Shown here piece by piece: positions 1 to 9,175 of a stretch of 17,400 nucleotides of DNA. Origin of the DNA: Stephanodiscus triporus (lineage: Eukaryota; Bacillariophyta; Thalassiosirophyceae; Thalassiosirales; Thalassiosiraceae); contig JALLAZ010000294.1 of NCBI GenBank assembly GCA_036939755.1, positions 1 through 17,400 on the forward strand, in the 5' to 3' direction. Each line of letters opens with the position of its first letter. Within the stretch, counting starts at the first letter, position 1. The position numbers and the translations under genes were made by a program. Below the pieces are notes generated by a model, which did not search any database, was not told the DNA's origin, and saw only the letters and a program-made list of their open reading frames with translations.

Positions 1-1122
1 GTCTATCAATGTTCTGCTGTGTTGCTTGTGCATTGGGTGCTCATTGTGACTTAACAATATTAGGACAAAGCTGGACACAACTGATATGTTTGCGCTCACT
101 TATAGTTTTTGACTGGTACCATACACTCTAAATTATTTCACTCCCGCAAATTAACTCCCACCCATTTTTTTCTAGAGAGAGAGATGTAGCGCAGATTAAT
201 TCTAGGTTGTATTGTGGAGTCAGATTGGGCTACATGATGCATCAAAACTTGCATTTGGCATATCCTTCTATGGTGTCCTGCATTTGTCTCATGGTCATGG
301 GAGGTACCTTTGCTTAGTACTACTTACGCAACAATTTCAAAAATCAAAAATTCAACAGTTTCAAACAAACAGACATAGCAGTAATCATGGCTGATTGCAG
401 CAATATTACCCTAAGATGATACTGTCTGTCCAGAGCATATTACGTATTATAATAGGACCTCAGCTTTCCACAGGAAGCCACAACTCTCCTTTACGATGTA
501 ATGATGGCTGCACTCCATTGATACTCAGAAACTTTTCCATCAAAAGATGCTGCTACTGCTCATCAGATACAAAAGAATTCATTTATCCGGTGTTCTTTCC
601 ATCCTCAATCAGGCGGCAATTTCTTAATGCAAGCCACTGAAGTGCAAGGACTCATTTTTTGCACAGTCTTCTTTTGTTGTTCTCCTGTCATCAAATTAGA
701 TTCGCAATTTCTTCCCGGTTATCAAGCTCCAAAAGGAACCTCACCATCTCCGCGTGTTCCACCTCCATCATTGTGTCAATGAACTGTGAATCATGGCACC
801 AACCATCTAGGCCTCCTTCAATCCCAAATTGACAGCTCCGCTCACGGAGAGCATGCTGGAGAACATCATCATCGGCCCCCCTCGTGCAGCCACGACGTCA
901 GGTAAAGATTGATGTGACACACAACAGCTCTGCTAGTGCTAGGTTCTCATCAGAAAACCCAACTATCAAATAACTACAAATATCTTCATTTCTGTTAAAG
1001 ATCTAGATAGTACCTTTCTTCAGGTTACTTAAAATTAGTCCAGCATAAGTAAATAAGATGCAATAAATCAACCCCACCGAAAAAACAACAGAAACATGTT
1101 GGAAAGTCCCACACAGCCCACC
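1..1122. other. AT-rich intergenic region, no convincing intact gene
   Basis: This stretch lies downstream (3') of the carbamoyl-phosphate synthase gene. On the plus strand a frame at 212-640 is interrupted by TGA at 392-394. Neither half starts with ATG or shows a recognisable domain, and the composition looks non-coding. On the minus strand only the small frame at 691-897 looks coding-like and is listed separately. Positions 898-1122 carry the probable 3' UTR of the synthase and show no clear minus-strand AATAAA. I found no tRNA-like structure, long terminal repeat or transposase. Confidence 0.6.
691..897 (-). pseudogene. Short open frame, possible 3' exon or gene remnant
   Basis: A 68-codon frame runs on the minus strand from just after an in-frame TGA (898-900) to two consecutive TGA stops (688-693). 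It has no ATG near its start. The last 30 codons read like real protein: an acidic, amphipathic segment containing MMEVEHAEMVRFLLELDNRE, ending in IANLI. I do not recognise the family. A possible splice acceptor (CACGAG) lies near the 5' end, but no upstream coding exon is evident before the synthase gene. It could be the last exon of a gene with a distant start, a decayed copy, or chance. Confidence 0.3.
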
Positions 1123-4100
1123 TCAGTACTTGTGTAAACTGTAAAATTCCGATACGCTCTTAGCTTTGAAATTATCGAATCCGTGCTCCAGAGCTTTAAC
1201 GAGCCATATGGCACAGTTAACGTTGGTAATTAGACTGACACCAAAGTCGGCGGCGGTGCGTCGGATTAGATATCCTGAGGTAATCTCATCCTTATGAGTT
1301 GTACCTTCGCTAATGTTGATCACCAATTCGACATTGCCCTCCTTGATTACAGTCAATGCCGAGGGGATGCCAGTCTTTGGACAGCATGCACCATCATCGG
1401 CATCCACGGGTTTGGTAACACATTCGAGATACAACTGGTAATTCTCCTTGAAGAATTCGACAGTCCCGGGTGTGCCGCACAATTTAAACCCCAGCACTCT
1501 CAAGACTTTGGCGCAGTTTGCGAACGCATGACGGAAGGGGTCACTCGCTATGGAGAGCAGGATAGTTGCATTTTTCGTCGGAAGCTTAAACCCCGTCGCT
1601 AGGAGAGACTGAAGGAATGCCTCATGCACGTCATCCCCGAAGCATGCGACTTCGCCAGTAGAAGACATTTCAACGCCAAGGGTCGGGTCAGCTCCGCGAA
1701 GACGCGTGAACGAGAACATGGGCGCCTTTGAAAAAATGTGTAAGTGGTTCAATGTAAGAGCTGCGTAGGGAAAAGGTGACGGAGAGAAAACACCTAAACA
1801 TTTACCTTCACGCAAACATAGTCAATATCAAGTAATGAAATGTTGTATGGCTTCACGCTTAAACCGCACATTGCCCGAGTAGCCAACGAAATGAAATTGG
1901 CATGAAAAGTCTTGCTCACGAATGGGAAGGTACGGCTCGCTCTCAAGTTGCACTCAATCACCATGACATCGCTCCCTTTGGCCATGAACTGGATGTTGAA
2001 CGGTCCCGTGATATTAAGAGCCCGTGCAATCGCCGACGCATTCTTCTTGATCTGGCGGATGGTACCCACGTACAACTTCTGCGCCGGAAGAATAACGGTG
2101 GCATCACCGCTGTGAACGCCCGCATTCTCCAAATGCTCTCCGATGGCATAATTTATAATCTTTCCGCCGCTCGCTACAGCATCGAATTCAATCTCCTTGG
2201 CGCCGAGAATAAACTTCGTCACGACGACGGGTTTGTCGTCGGCGACGTCGGCAGCCAATTCCAAGAAGTTTCGTAGTTGCGACTCGTCGCTGGCAACGCG
2301 CATGGCGGCGCCCGAAAGGACGAAGCTAGGACGTACCAGGACGGGATATCCGACATTGCGCGAAAAATCGGCCGCCTCTTCCCTCGAGCTCAGCACGGAC
2401 CACGCCGGCTGATGCACTCCCAAGCTGTCCAACATTTCAGAGAATTGGTGCCGATCCTCAGCGCGTTCGATATCACGTGCAGCGGTACCAAGAATGTGAA
2501 CCCCAGTCGAAGCCAGGGGTCCAGCCAGATTATTGGGGATTTGTCCACCCACGGACACTATAACACCAGCTGCTCCCTCCCTTTCATAAATGTCAAGGAC
2601 ACGTTCCAAACTCAGCTCCTCAAAGTAGAGGCGGTCGCTCTCGTCATAGTCAGTACTCACAGTCTCAGGATTGTAATTCACAATTATGCTCTTGAACCCA
2701 TCTCTACGCAATTGACGCACCGCCGAGACGGCGCACCAGTCAAATTCTACAGACGAGCCAATGCAATATGCCCCACATCCTAATACCATAACGCCTCGTT
2801 CCTTCTTCTCGGTCAACTCTTGGTATCGATTCTCCGTCACCGACAAAGAACGGAGACGGGCCTTGAAGGCTTTGGTGCTAGGGGTCATACGCCCATCACC
2901 TTCAACTCCTTCTCCTACATCACCTCCTGAGTTGTCATAAATAGGAGAATAATGACCCCCCAAAATATCATCATGATCGCCGGAGTAAGTCATGTAGAGA
3001 TAGTTGGTATTGGCGGGGTATTCGGCCGCTAGAGTATCGATCTGCTTGACGCAGGGCTTGACCCCAAATGACTTCCGGAGGGAGCGGACATGGGCTTCTC
3101 CATCTTGGAGCGGGAGGAGGTTGGTGTATTGCGCAATCTTACGTGGGAAATTCATGTATGCAATTCATCAGTGATATCTTTGATAATTCACCCCCCCACA
3201 ACATTTGCGAATATATTCTCACCTGACGATCACTAAAGCCGGCAATTTTGAGAGACCTCATCCTCTCAACGCCATTTTTTGCAAACATCTCATCAATATT
3301 GCCACAGTTCGTGCAAGCGTTCCTCATGGTAGCTATATTCTGCAGTTTGCTCAGAAACCACTTGTCGATCTTCGTTAGATCGTGCACCCTATCAACGCCC
3401 CATCCCTCCTCGAGCGCGCGTTGCACCGCAAACAAGCGAGTATCCGTGGGCGTGGAAATCTGCTCCTCCAGTGGAATTTCGTCGCTCGTCAATCCTGATC
3501 CTAGCCCCTCCAAACCATCCAGCGCCGGATTTACCATCCTACACGCCTTCTGGATGACCTCCTCAAAAGTCCGCCCGATGCTCATGACCTCCCCAACACT
3601 CAGCATGGAACTTCCGAGCTTTTTGCTAACGCGGTTAAACTTCTTCAGATCCCAGCGCGGCATTTTTAGCACGCAGTAATCCAAGCTGGGTTCGAAGCAC
3701 GCAGTGGTGGTCCTGGTGATGGAGTTTCGAATGCTGATTAAATCCTTTCCCAACGACAGCTTGGTAGCGACGTACGCCAACGGATATCCAGTGGCCTTGC
3801 TCGCCAACGCAGAGCTCCTGGACAGTCGCGCGTTGACCTCGATGATGCAATACTTCTCGCTGATGGGGTCCAGTGCGTACTGGATGTTGCATTCACCGAC
3901 GATGCCAAGGTGGCGTACCACCTTGAGAGCGGTCTTACGAAGCATAAAGTATTCGCGGTTAGTGAGCGTTTGGGACGGCGCGACGACGATGGAGTCGCCA
4001 GTGTGGACTCCGACTGGATCGAAGTTTTCCATCTTGCAAACGAGGAGGAAGAAGTGGGGTGGGGAATTATCAGAAAAATGCGTCGCACACCAAGACAAAT

Positions 4101-6584
4101 CGCTCGCAAAATAAACTCACATTGCACACCGTTATGCAATTGTCACTGCAATCCCTAACAACTTCATACTCCAGCTCCTTCCAACCTCTCAGGTCCATAT
4201 CGATCAATATCTGATCACTGACGCTGAAGGCCTTGGCGGCCAAATCCTTCAACTCGTCGTCGTTCGCCGCGAAGCCACTCCCGAGTCCGCCCAGGGCGAA
4301 CGCTGCACGAACGAGGACGGGGTAGCCGATCTTATTGGCTGCAACGACCGCCTCCGAGATATTATTGGCACTGTAGGAGAGAGCAATGCTCTCTCCGATC
4401 TCCTGCAGCTTTTGGCTGAATATCTCACGGTCCTCAGTGGCCTCGATGACTGGGATTTGCGTGCCCAATACCTCCACACCGGCCTTTTGGAGCTGACCGG
4501 ACTTCCACAATTCCACTCCAACGTTCAATGCCGTCTGCCCTCCCATGCTGACTATGATGCCGTCCGGCTTCTCCTTGTGTATAATGTCCATTACCACTTG
4601 TGGCCTGATGGGGAGGAAGTACACGCTGTCCGCACCCGGTGTAACCTCGTTCTTCTCCGTGCTGGTCTGGACGGTGGCGATATTCGGATTGATGAGAATC
4701 ACCTCTATGCCCTCCTCCTTCAGGGCCTTGATGCACTGACTTCCCGAATAATCGAACTCTCCCGCCTGCCCGATGCTCAGTCCGCCGCTCCCGACCAGCA
4801 GTACCTTCTTGTACGTTTTCTTCTGATACATTAGACCATCCTGAAGCACCAAGGGTTGGGAAATCCTACGGACGTGTCCGACGAACTTGTCGAACAGGAA
4901 CGAGGTGTCCAACGGACCGCCGCTGGCCTCGGGGTGGAACTGCACGGAGAAGAATGGCTTGTCGGTGTGTATGATCCCCTCGTTCGAGAGGTCGTTGGCG
5001 TTAATGAATAACGGCTTCCAATTCGGCGGCAGGGTTCCGGAATCCACCGCGAAGCCGTGGTTCTGCGGGGTGACGTAACACCGTCCGGTGCGCAGGTCAA
5101 TGCAGGGCTGGTTCAGCCCCCTGTTGCCGTACTTAAGTTTGTACGTGCTGGCGCCGGCGGCGAGGCTCAGCAGCTGGTTGCCAAGGCAAATCCCGAAGAT
5201 GGGCCGCGGCGGATCCAACCCCAACGCGTACTTGATGCTCCTAATGGTCTGGGAACACATGGTCGGATCTCCCGGTCCGTTGCTCAGGAAAAGCCCGTCC
5301 CACTGGACGTTCGCGGGGTTGGCCTCGAGGTCGTAATCGAAGGGAACGACGGTCAGCTTGACGTTGTGGGTGTCGACGAAGAAGCGTACGATGTTAAATT
5401 TCATGCCGCAGTCGTACGCGATTATGGATGGGGAGTTTCCGGCGCCGTAGGTGACCACGGACTTGGTCGAGACTTCGGCCACGAGATTGCGCTTGTTCGG
5501 ATCAGAGTAACTCCCCTTGGGCGTCGGCGGGGGGATCGATGATGATGGATACTACGGCGGAGAGGCGGAGAGAAAAAATGAGGGATGACGGATCCTTGTG
5601 AGCGCGAGGAAGGGGCTCCATACATCGCTCCCGATGGAATACATTCATAGCGAAAAACTCACCACGACCAGATTCCCAAGCAGCGTCCCACCGCATTCCC
5701 GTATCTTCATCGTAAGCGCCCTCGTATCGACGCCGTAGATCCCTGGGATGCCGTTCTTCTTCAGCCAACTCGCCAGGCTGCTGTGCGCCGCCCAGTGGCT
5801 GTGCTCCCACGAGTAGCTGCTTACTACCAGCCCGGCGATGTGTATCTCCCTGCTCTCGAAGTACTTCGGGAGGCCGTGCTCGTCGATGATGGTGGCGTCA
5901 GGGACGCCGTAGTTTCCGATCAGCGGGAAGGTCAGCACGAGTATCTGTCCCCGATAGGAGGGGTCGGTGAGGGCCTCGGGGTAGCCGACCATGCCGGTGT
6001 TAAACACCACCTCGCCCGAGCAGGAGGTGAGGGCGCCGAAGGATCGGCCTGAGATGTGAAGGGATCCGTCATCGAGATAGAGGTGGGCGATTTCTCCCTG
6101 ATCAAGTCGATCGTTCATTCGTCCGTTCGTTCGTTTGTTGATTCACAAGGTGTTGGGAGTTCGAGTGAGTACGAGAGAGAAAGTGTGTGTCTTAGGAGAG
6201 AGGCCAGAGAGACCGATGACATCAATCGAGACTGCCGAATATCAAGCCACAAACGAGATGGAATAGTCACCACAAAAAAATTAGCTCTGCCACATCGGCT
6301 TCTCTTCCTCATTTGGGCATCCATCGGTGCGGACGCCCGCGAAAAATGATACGCGCACTGGCATCTTCGAATGACGGAGAATCAGGATTCAAACCGATAG
6401 AGATAAACCTCACCTTGCTATCCAACGCGTCGAGGCAGCCCGCGCTAACCATCTTCACGTTATCGTTTCGGTAATGGAGTCGTTGATGTGCTACCAAGGT
6501 GCGTCTGGTGATAAACTGAACGAGAGTGAATGGTAGGTAGATGCGCGAGAGGGTGGTGGCACAACTTCTCGTGGCGGCGGACAT
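1123..6584 (-). CDS. CPS1: Carbamoyl-phosphate synthase, glutamine-dependent, mitochondrial (CPS I/III type)
   Basis: Makes carbamoyl phosphate from glutamine, bicarbonate and two ATP. Exons: 6584-6414, 6097-5663, 5515-4121, 4032-3223, 3137-1806 and 1725-1123, all joined in phase 0, giving 1581 residues (human CPS1 is 1500). Residues 1-45 lack acidic residues until Asp41 and are rich in Arg, Ser and Thr, as in a mitochondrial transit peptide. The glutaminase domain (about 58-410) keeps its catalytic residues: Cys312 in GICLGNQ, and His396 and Glu398 in FHPE. The synthetase halves start near 436 ([17 protein letters not shown]) and 1052. Both carry ATP-grasp signatures: YPVLVR at 600 and 1201, EVNAR at 732, ECNLRASR at 1332. 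An MGS-like allosteric domain fills about 1420-1581. APMFSF and STGEVACFG resemble animal CPS I/III more than CAD. No aspartate transcarbamylase or dihydroorotase is fused downstream, as expected for a urea-cycle enzyme. Whether N-acetylglutamate activates it cannot be told from sequence alone. Confidence 0.95.
6098..6413 (-). other. Intron 1 of the carbamoyl-phosphate synthase gene
   Basis: This is the longest intron in the window (316 bp; the others are 78-147 bp). It separates the transit-peptide exon from the glutaminase. The donor is AAG|GTGAGG and the acceptor is ATCAG|GGAGAA, which joins ...DSK to [12 protein letters not shown] in phase 0. The acceptor has a poor pyrimidine tract; an imperfect TCGT/ACGA tetranucleotide repeat lies just upstream of it (about 6109-6140). 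An ATG at 6118-6116 lies inside the intron, in frame with exon 2, and could start a protein without the transit peptide. Confidence 0.75.
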
Positions 6585-6670
6585 GTGTTTTTTTACAAAT
6601 AATATTATGTGGCTACTACTGTACGTTTGACCTCGTTTGCGAACCCATTAAATTAATTTCATTCTACTAC

Positions 6671-6706
6671 TGTACTACTTAGATACTCTGTACTACTTAG
6701 ATACTA
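6671..6706. repeat. Tandem 18-bp repeat, two copies
   Basis: TGTACTACTTAGATACTC at 6671-6688 is followed directly by a second copy at 6689-6706 that differs only at its last base. It sits in the divergent intergenic region, close to the 12-bp direct repeat CTACTACTGTAC. It is probably a small local duplication. Confidence 0.85.
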
Positions 6707-6735
6707 CTCTAATCAGATGCCAACAACAAAAAGAT

Positions 6736-6906
6736 TGTCATTGGCCAACAAAACATGTGATAGAATGTTTGTGTTGAGTTGAGATAAAGATTTAAGTCCA
6801 TCCCCCAGGTTGCCGCTGAGGTCAAACTTATTGCTTACGTGGCAGCTGACGAAAAAATGACGTGTATGCTGACGTGGCAGCTGACGTAAAAATGACGCCA
6901 ATGACA
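6736..6906. repeat. 10-bp inverted repeat carrying CCAAT motifs, flanking the TGACG cluster
   Basis: TGTCATTGGC at 6736-6745 is the exact reverse complement of GCCAATGACA at 6897-6906, with 151 bp between the arms. Each arm contains a CCAAT-type box next to a TGAC half-site. The inner end of the right arm abuts the last TGACGC element. A perfect 10-bp pair could arise by chance in 700 bp, so the symmetry is only suggestive. Confidence 0.35.
6837..6898. promoter_or_regulatory. Cluster of five evenly spaced TGACG (CRE/bZIP-like) elements
   Basis: TGACG cores begin at 6847, 6858, 6870, 6882 and 6893, all in the same orientation and 11 or 12 bp apart. Three are TGACGT, one is TGACGC and one is TGACGA. 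Part of the cluster is a 26-bp near-perfect direct repeat (6837-6862 and 6872-6897, one mismatch), so it probably grew by duplication. TGACGT and TGACGC match the CO2/cAMP-responsive elements described in Phaeodactylum carbonic anhydrase promoters, which bind bZIP factors. The cluster lies about 255-315 bp upstream of the synthase ATG and about 385-445 bp upstream of the dehydrogenase ATG. Function here is inferred. Confidence 0.55.
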
Positions 6907-7283
6907 GTCCCCTTTCATAACCGTACCATACACACTGCATGGTACTACGATACTATCTCTACAAGAATATAACTATGGGTGACACGTCTTCTCTTTGGTG
7001 ACGCACGGATCTTTTAAGCGATTCCCGCCAGATTTCATACAACAATAGGAGTAGAATTATCCTCGCCTAAAATTTGAACCACAAAATTTTTGTGTTTGGG
7101 GCGCATCAAGCCTGCACAGGAGCCACGGGCTTCTCAAGCACAACAAGTTTTGTTGACACAATCGACACAGAGATTGTTCTGTTGCTGAGGAGTTTACCCC
7201 ATTCATTGATATTCGTGTGTTAGCTTCAGGAGATTTGGCCACTAGACGCAAACCCACTTGGCAACAATCAGCCTTGCGCAATC

Positions 7284-9129
7284 ATGAGCAGCACTTGTCA
7301 ATTCGTTGGCATATTTGACGCCTGGCTGCAGCCTGGATTCTGCGCAGAGACCTACACGACGGGACTGGCGAAGCCACGCGGTCTGCATATAAGCGGTGAC
7401 GGAGAAATCTTCCTGGTCGAGAGCGGCATGTCGCGTGTTGTGCGGCTGGATGACGACGGGAAAACGTGAGCGGTGTTTCCTGTTTCCTTCCAACTTCTAT
7501 CCATAATGTGTGGATTGCTATATTGCTAACACCGAACACCTACCATTCTCTTGGGGTTTCCTGCACAGGATTACTCCGATCGCGAATGCTTCCAATCTCA
7601 ACCATGGAATCGAATTATTGGGGGGCTATCTGTATGCATCATCGGATACAACTGTCTACCGTTGGTCATATATGACTGGACAAAATAATTTGAATGATAC
7701 TGCTAGGCAGAGCGTCATCGTGGGCATTCCTCCAGGGGGCGATCATACCACACGTACACTCGCCTTTGACAAGGCTTCCATATGGCTATATGTGAGCATC
7801 GGTTCCAGTGGCAATGTAGTCGTTGACAATACTCGATCTCGTATACATCGATTCAACATCGCTGACTGGGATCGTCCAAAAAACTTTGGAGGTGGTGAAT
7901 TAGTTGCAGCTGGACTGAGGGATGCGGTAGGCTTGGCATTTGATGATTCTGGTGTTCTATGGGGCGTAGAAAGTAGCGCGTATGGTTTAGATCGAGAAGA
8001 TCTCGGCGTTAACATTCAAGAGGATAACCCAGCAGATGAATTAAATCGATTCCGCATGGATCAAAAGGGTCAGCACTGGGGGTATCCCTATTGCTGGAGT
8101 GAGTACTGTCTTCCTGCTACAAAAGGTGGATCCGGTATTAAGGGGGTTGGTACACTTTGGGCATGGCAGAATTACAATTATCAAACCATCCAGGGTGTAC
8201 AGGTCAATGATGCATCGTGTCGAGAAAAAACCAATCAACCGGTGATTTCTCTGCCTGCTCGCTCTGTGCCTTTGGGAATTACTTTTTACAAATGGCAGGA
8301 TATGTCGCAGGTGGCTTCTTGCAAAGGTGGCTTCCCCCAAATTATGGACAAGTGGGCCTTTCTAGCTTTTCACGGCTCGACGAGTGGGTATTCTGCTACT
8401 GGGTACAAGGTTGTATTCGTTCCATTGGATGATAATGGCAACCCTACCCGTGCGTATCCAATTGATCTCTTTCGGCATGATGGCGACACACCGGAATGGG
8501 ATATTAGACCAGTCTCATTGCAATTTGACAGATGTGGAAGACTGTTCATCACGGAGGATGGGATTGGAAGTGTGATAAAGATAACATACAGTGGCGCGTA
8601 TACAGATCAGGCTAATCCTGTCGACAACGGGGTCGCCGATGGAAAGTCTTGTCTTGTAGAACGTACTCGACCCCCAACTCGACGCCCGACTCGACGCCCA
8701 ACTCGACGCCCAACTCGACGACCGACTCGACGCCCGACTCGACGACCGACTCGACGCCCGACTCGACGCCCGACTCGGCGACCGACACGTCGTCCCACTA
8801 AAAAGCCAACGGTGAGATGTTGAAACTAATATGGAATGAACTTTTCTCCGATAATACCTATGAAGTCACTGACGACATAATCTTTCCTTTGCGTTTAGCG
8901 CAAGCCAAGAACACGCCACCCCACCCGCAGGCCGTCACGCCGCCCCACTCGCAGGCCAACTCGCAGGCCAACACGACGCCCAGGGGCATCACTGACAGAT
9001 GGTGATCTCGATATCACCAAAAATGCTGAGGAGCCTGCATTTTTCAACGGATACGGCGGCGGCCACGACTCGATCGCCGACGTAGACGGAAACAACGACG
9101 ACGACGGCGACTTGGACGAACAAATCTGA
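7284..9129 (+). CDS. Sorbosone/glucose dehydrogenase-like beta-propeller protein with Pro-Thr-Arg-Arg tail
   Basis: Exons 7284-7465, 7569-8811 and 8899-9129 give 551 residues; intron 1 is phase 2, intron 2 phase 0. Residues about 15-400 resemble the PQQ-dependent sorbosone/soluble glucose dehydrogenase family (GSDH). Supporting motifs are LAKPRGLHISGDGEIFLVES near residue 28, HTTRTLAFD at 120-128 (the His could match the family's catalytic His), LYVSIGSSGNV, GLRDAVGLAFDD near 177, DELNRF near 217 and HWGYPYCW near 230. Such enzymes oxidise sugars at a Ca/PQQ site; substrate and cofactor are unknown here. Residues 429-503 are TRRP repeats, like the low-complexity linkers of secreted diatom proteins, followed by an acidic tail. 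ATG 7284 is the first in frame after TAG 7221, but the product then starts without a signal peptide, so an upstream exon may be missing. The 3' end converges on the DOCK-like gene. Confidence 0.82.
8677..8982 (+). repeat. TRRP-encoding 12-bp repeat array interrupted by an intron
   Basis: In exon 2 (8677-8808) eleven 12-bp units encode ten TRRP and one TKKP. The main unit is ACTCGACGCCCG with CGA/CGC wobble changes. An 87-bp intron (8812-8898: donor ACG|GTGAGA, acceptor TTTAG|CGC) follows. Exon 3 then continues in the same amino-acid register with a looser block (8899-8982) encoding TRHP, TRRP and SRRP variants. Its Arg pairs are mostly CGC-AGG rather than CGA-CGC, so the two blocks are not recent copies of each other. 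Confidence 0.9.
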
Positions 9130-9168
9130 TTTCGCTTTTCATTATAAGTTCGGTTGAAAAAAATCATC

Positions 9169-9174
9169 AATAAA
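9169..9174 (+). terminator. Possible polyadenylation signal AATAAA of the dehydrogenase gene
   Basis: AATAAA lies 40 bp after the dehydrogenase stop codon and 1 bp before the stop codon of the convergent DOCK-like gene (9176-9178). Cleavage downstream would place the 3' UTR inside the antisense of the DOCK coding region. Polyadenylation signals are poorly conserved in diatoms, so this is tentative. Confidence 0.35.
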
Positions 9175-9175
9175 A

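Larger units (their letters stand above)
6585..7283. promoter_or_regulatory. Divergent intergenic region between synthase and dehydrogenase genes
   Basis: About 700 bp separate the two divergent start codons and should hold both promoters. No coding frame of quality is seen; the minus-strand frame at 6713-6940 has no recognisable domain. Visible elements are the TGACG cluster (6837-6898), a further TGACGC at 6999-7004, a tandem 18-bp repeat (6671-6706), a 12-bp direct repeat CTACTACTGTAC at 6613-6624 and 6664-6675, and CCAAT-type motifs at 6740-6744 (reverse) and 6898-6902. An AT-rich stretch just upstream of the synthase ATG (about 6595-6607) could be a core promoter element, but this is not secure. 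Confidence 0.6.

Noticed and set aside
212..640. Two in-frame plus-strand open frames separated by a TGA
   Set aside because: Neither starts with ATG, the translation has no recognisable motif and the composition is intergenic-like. A stop-codon readthrough gene is not supported.
2277..2783. Plus-strand frame of 168 codons
   Set aside because: It lies opposite the second synthetase half, whose signatures are clear on the minus strand.
5057..5542. Plus-strand frame of 161 codons within the synthase region
   Set aside because: It is a shadow of the glutaminase exon, whose minus-strand translation has an intact catalytic triad.
6713..6940. Minus-strand frame of 75 codons in the divergent promoter
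   Set aside because: It has no recognisable domain and overlaps the TGACG cluster; it is likely chance.
8677..8808. Short tandem repeats resembling a CRISPR array
   Set aside because: The units are contiguous 12-bp coding repeats without spacers, in frame with the dehydrogenase gene.
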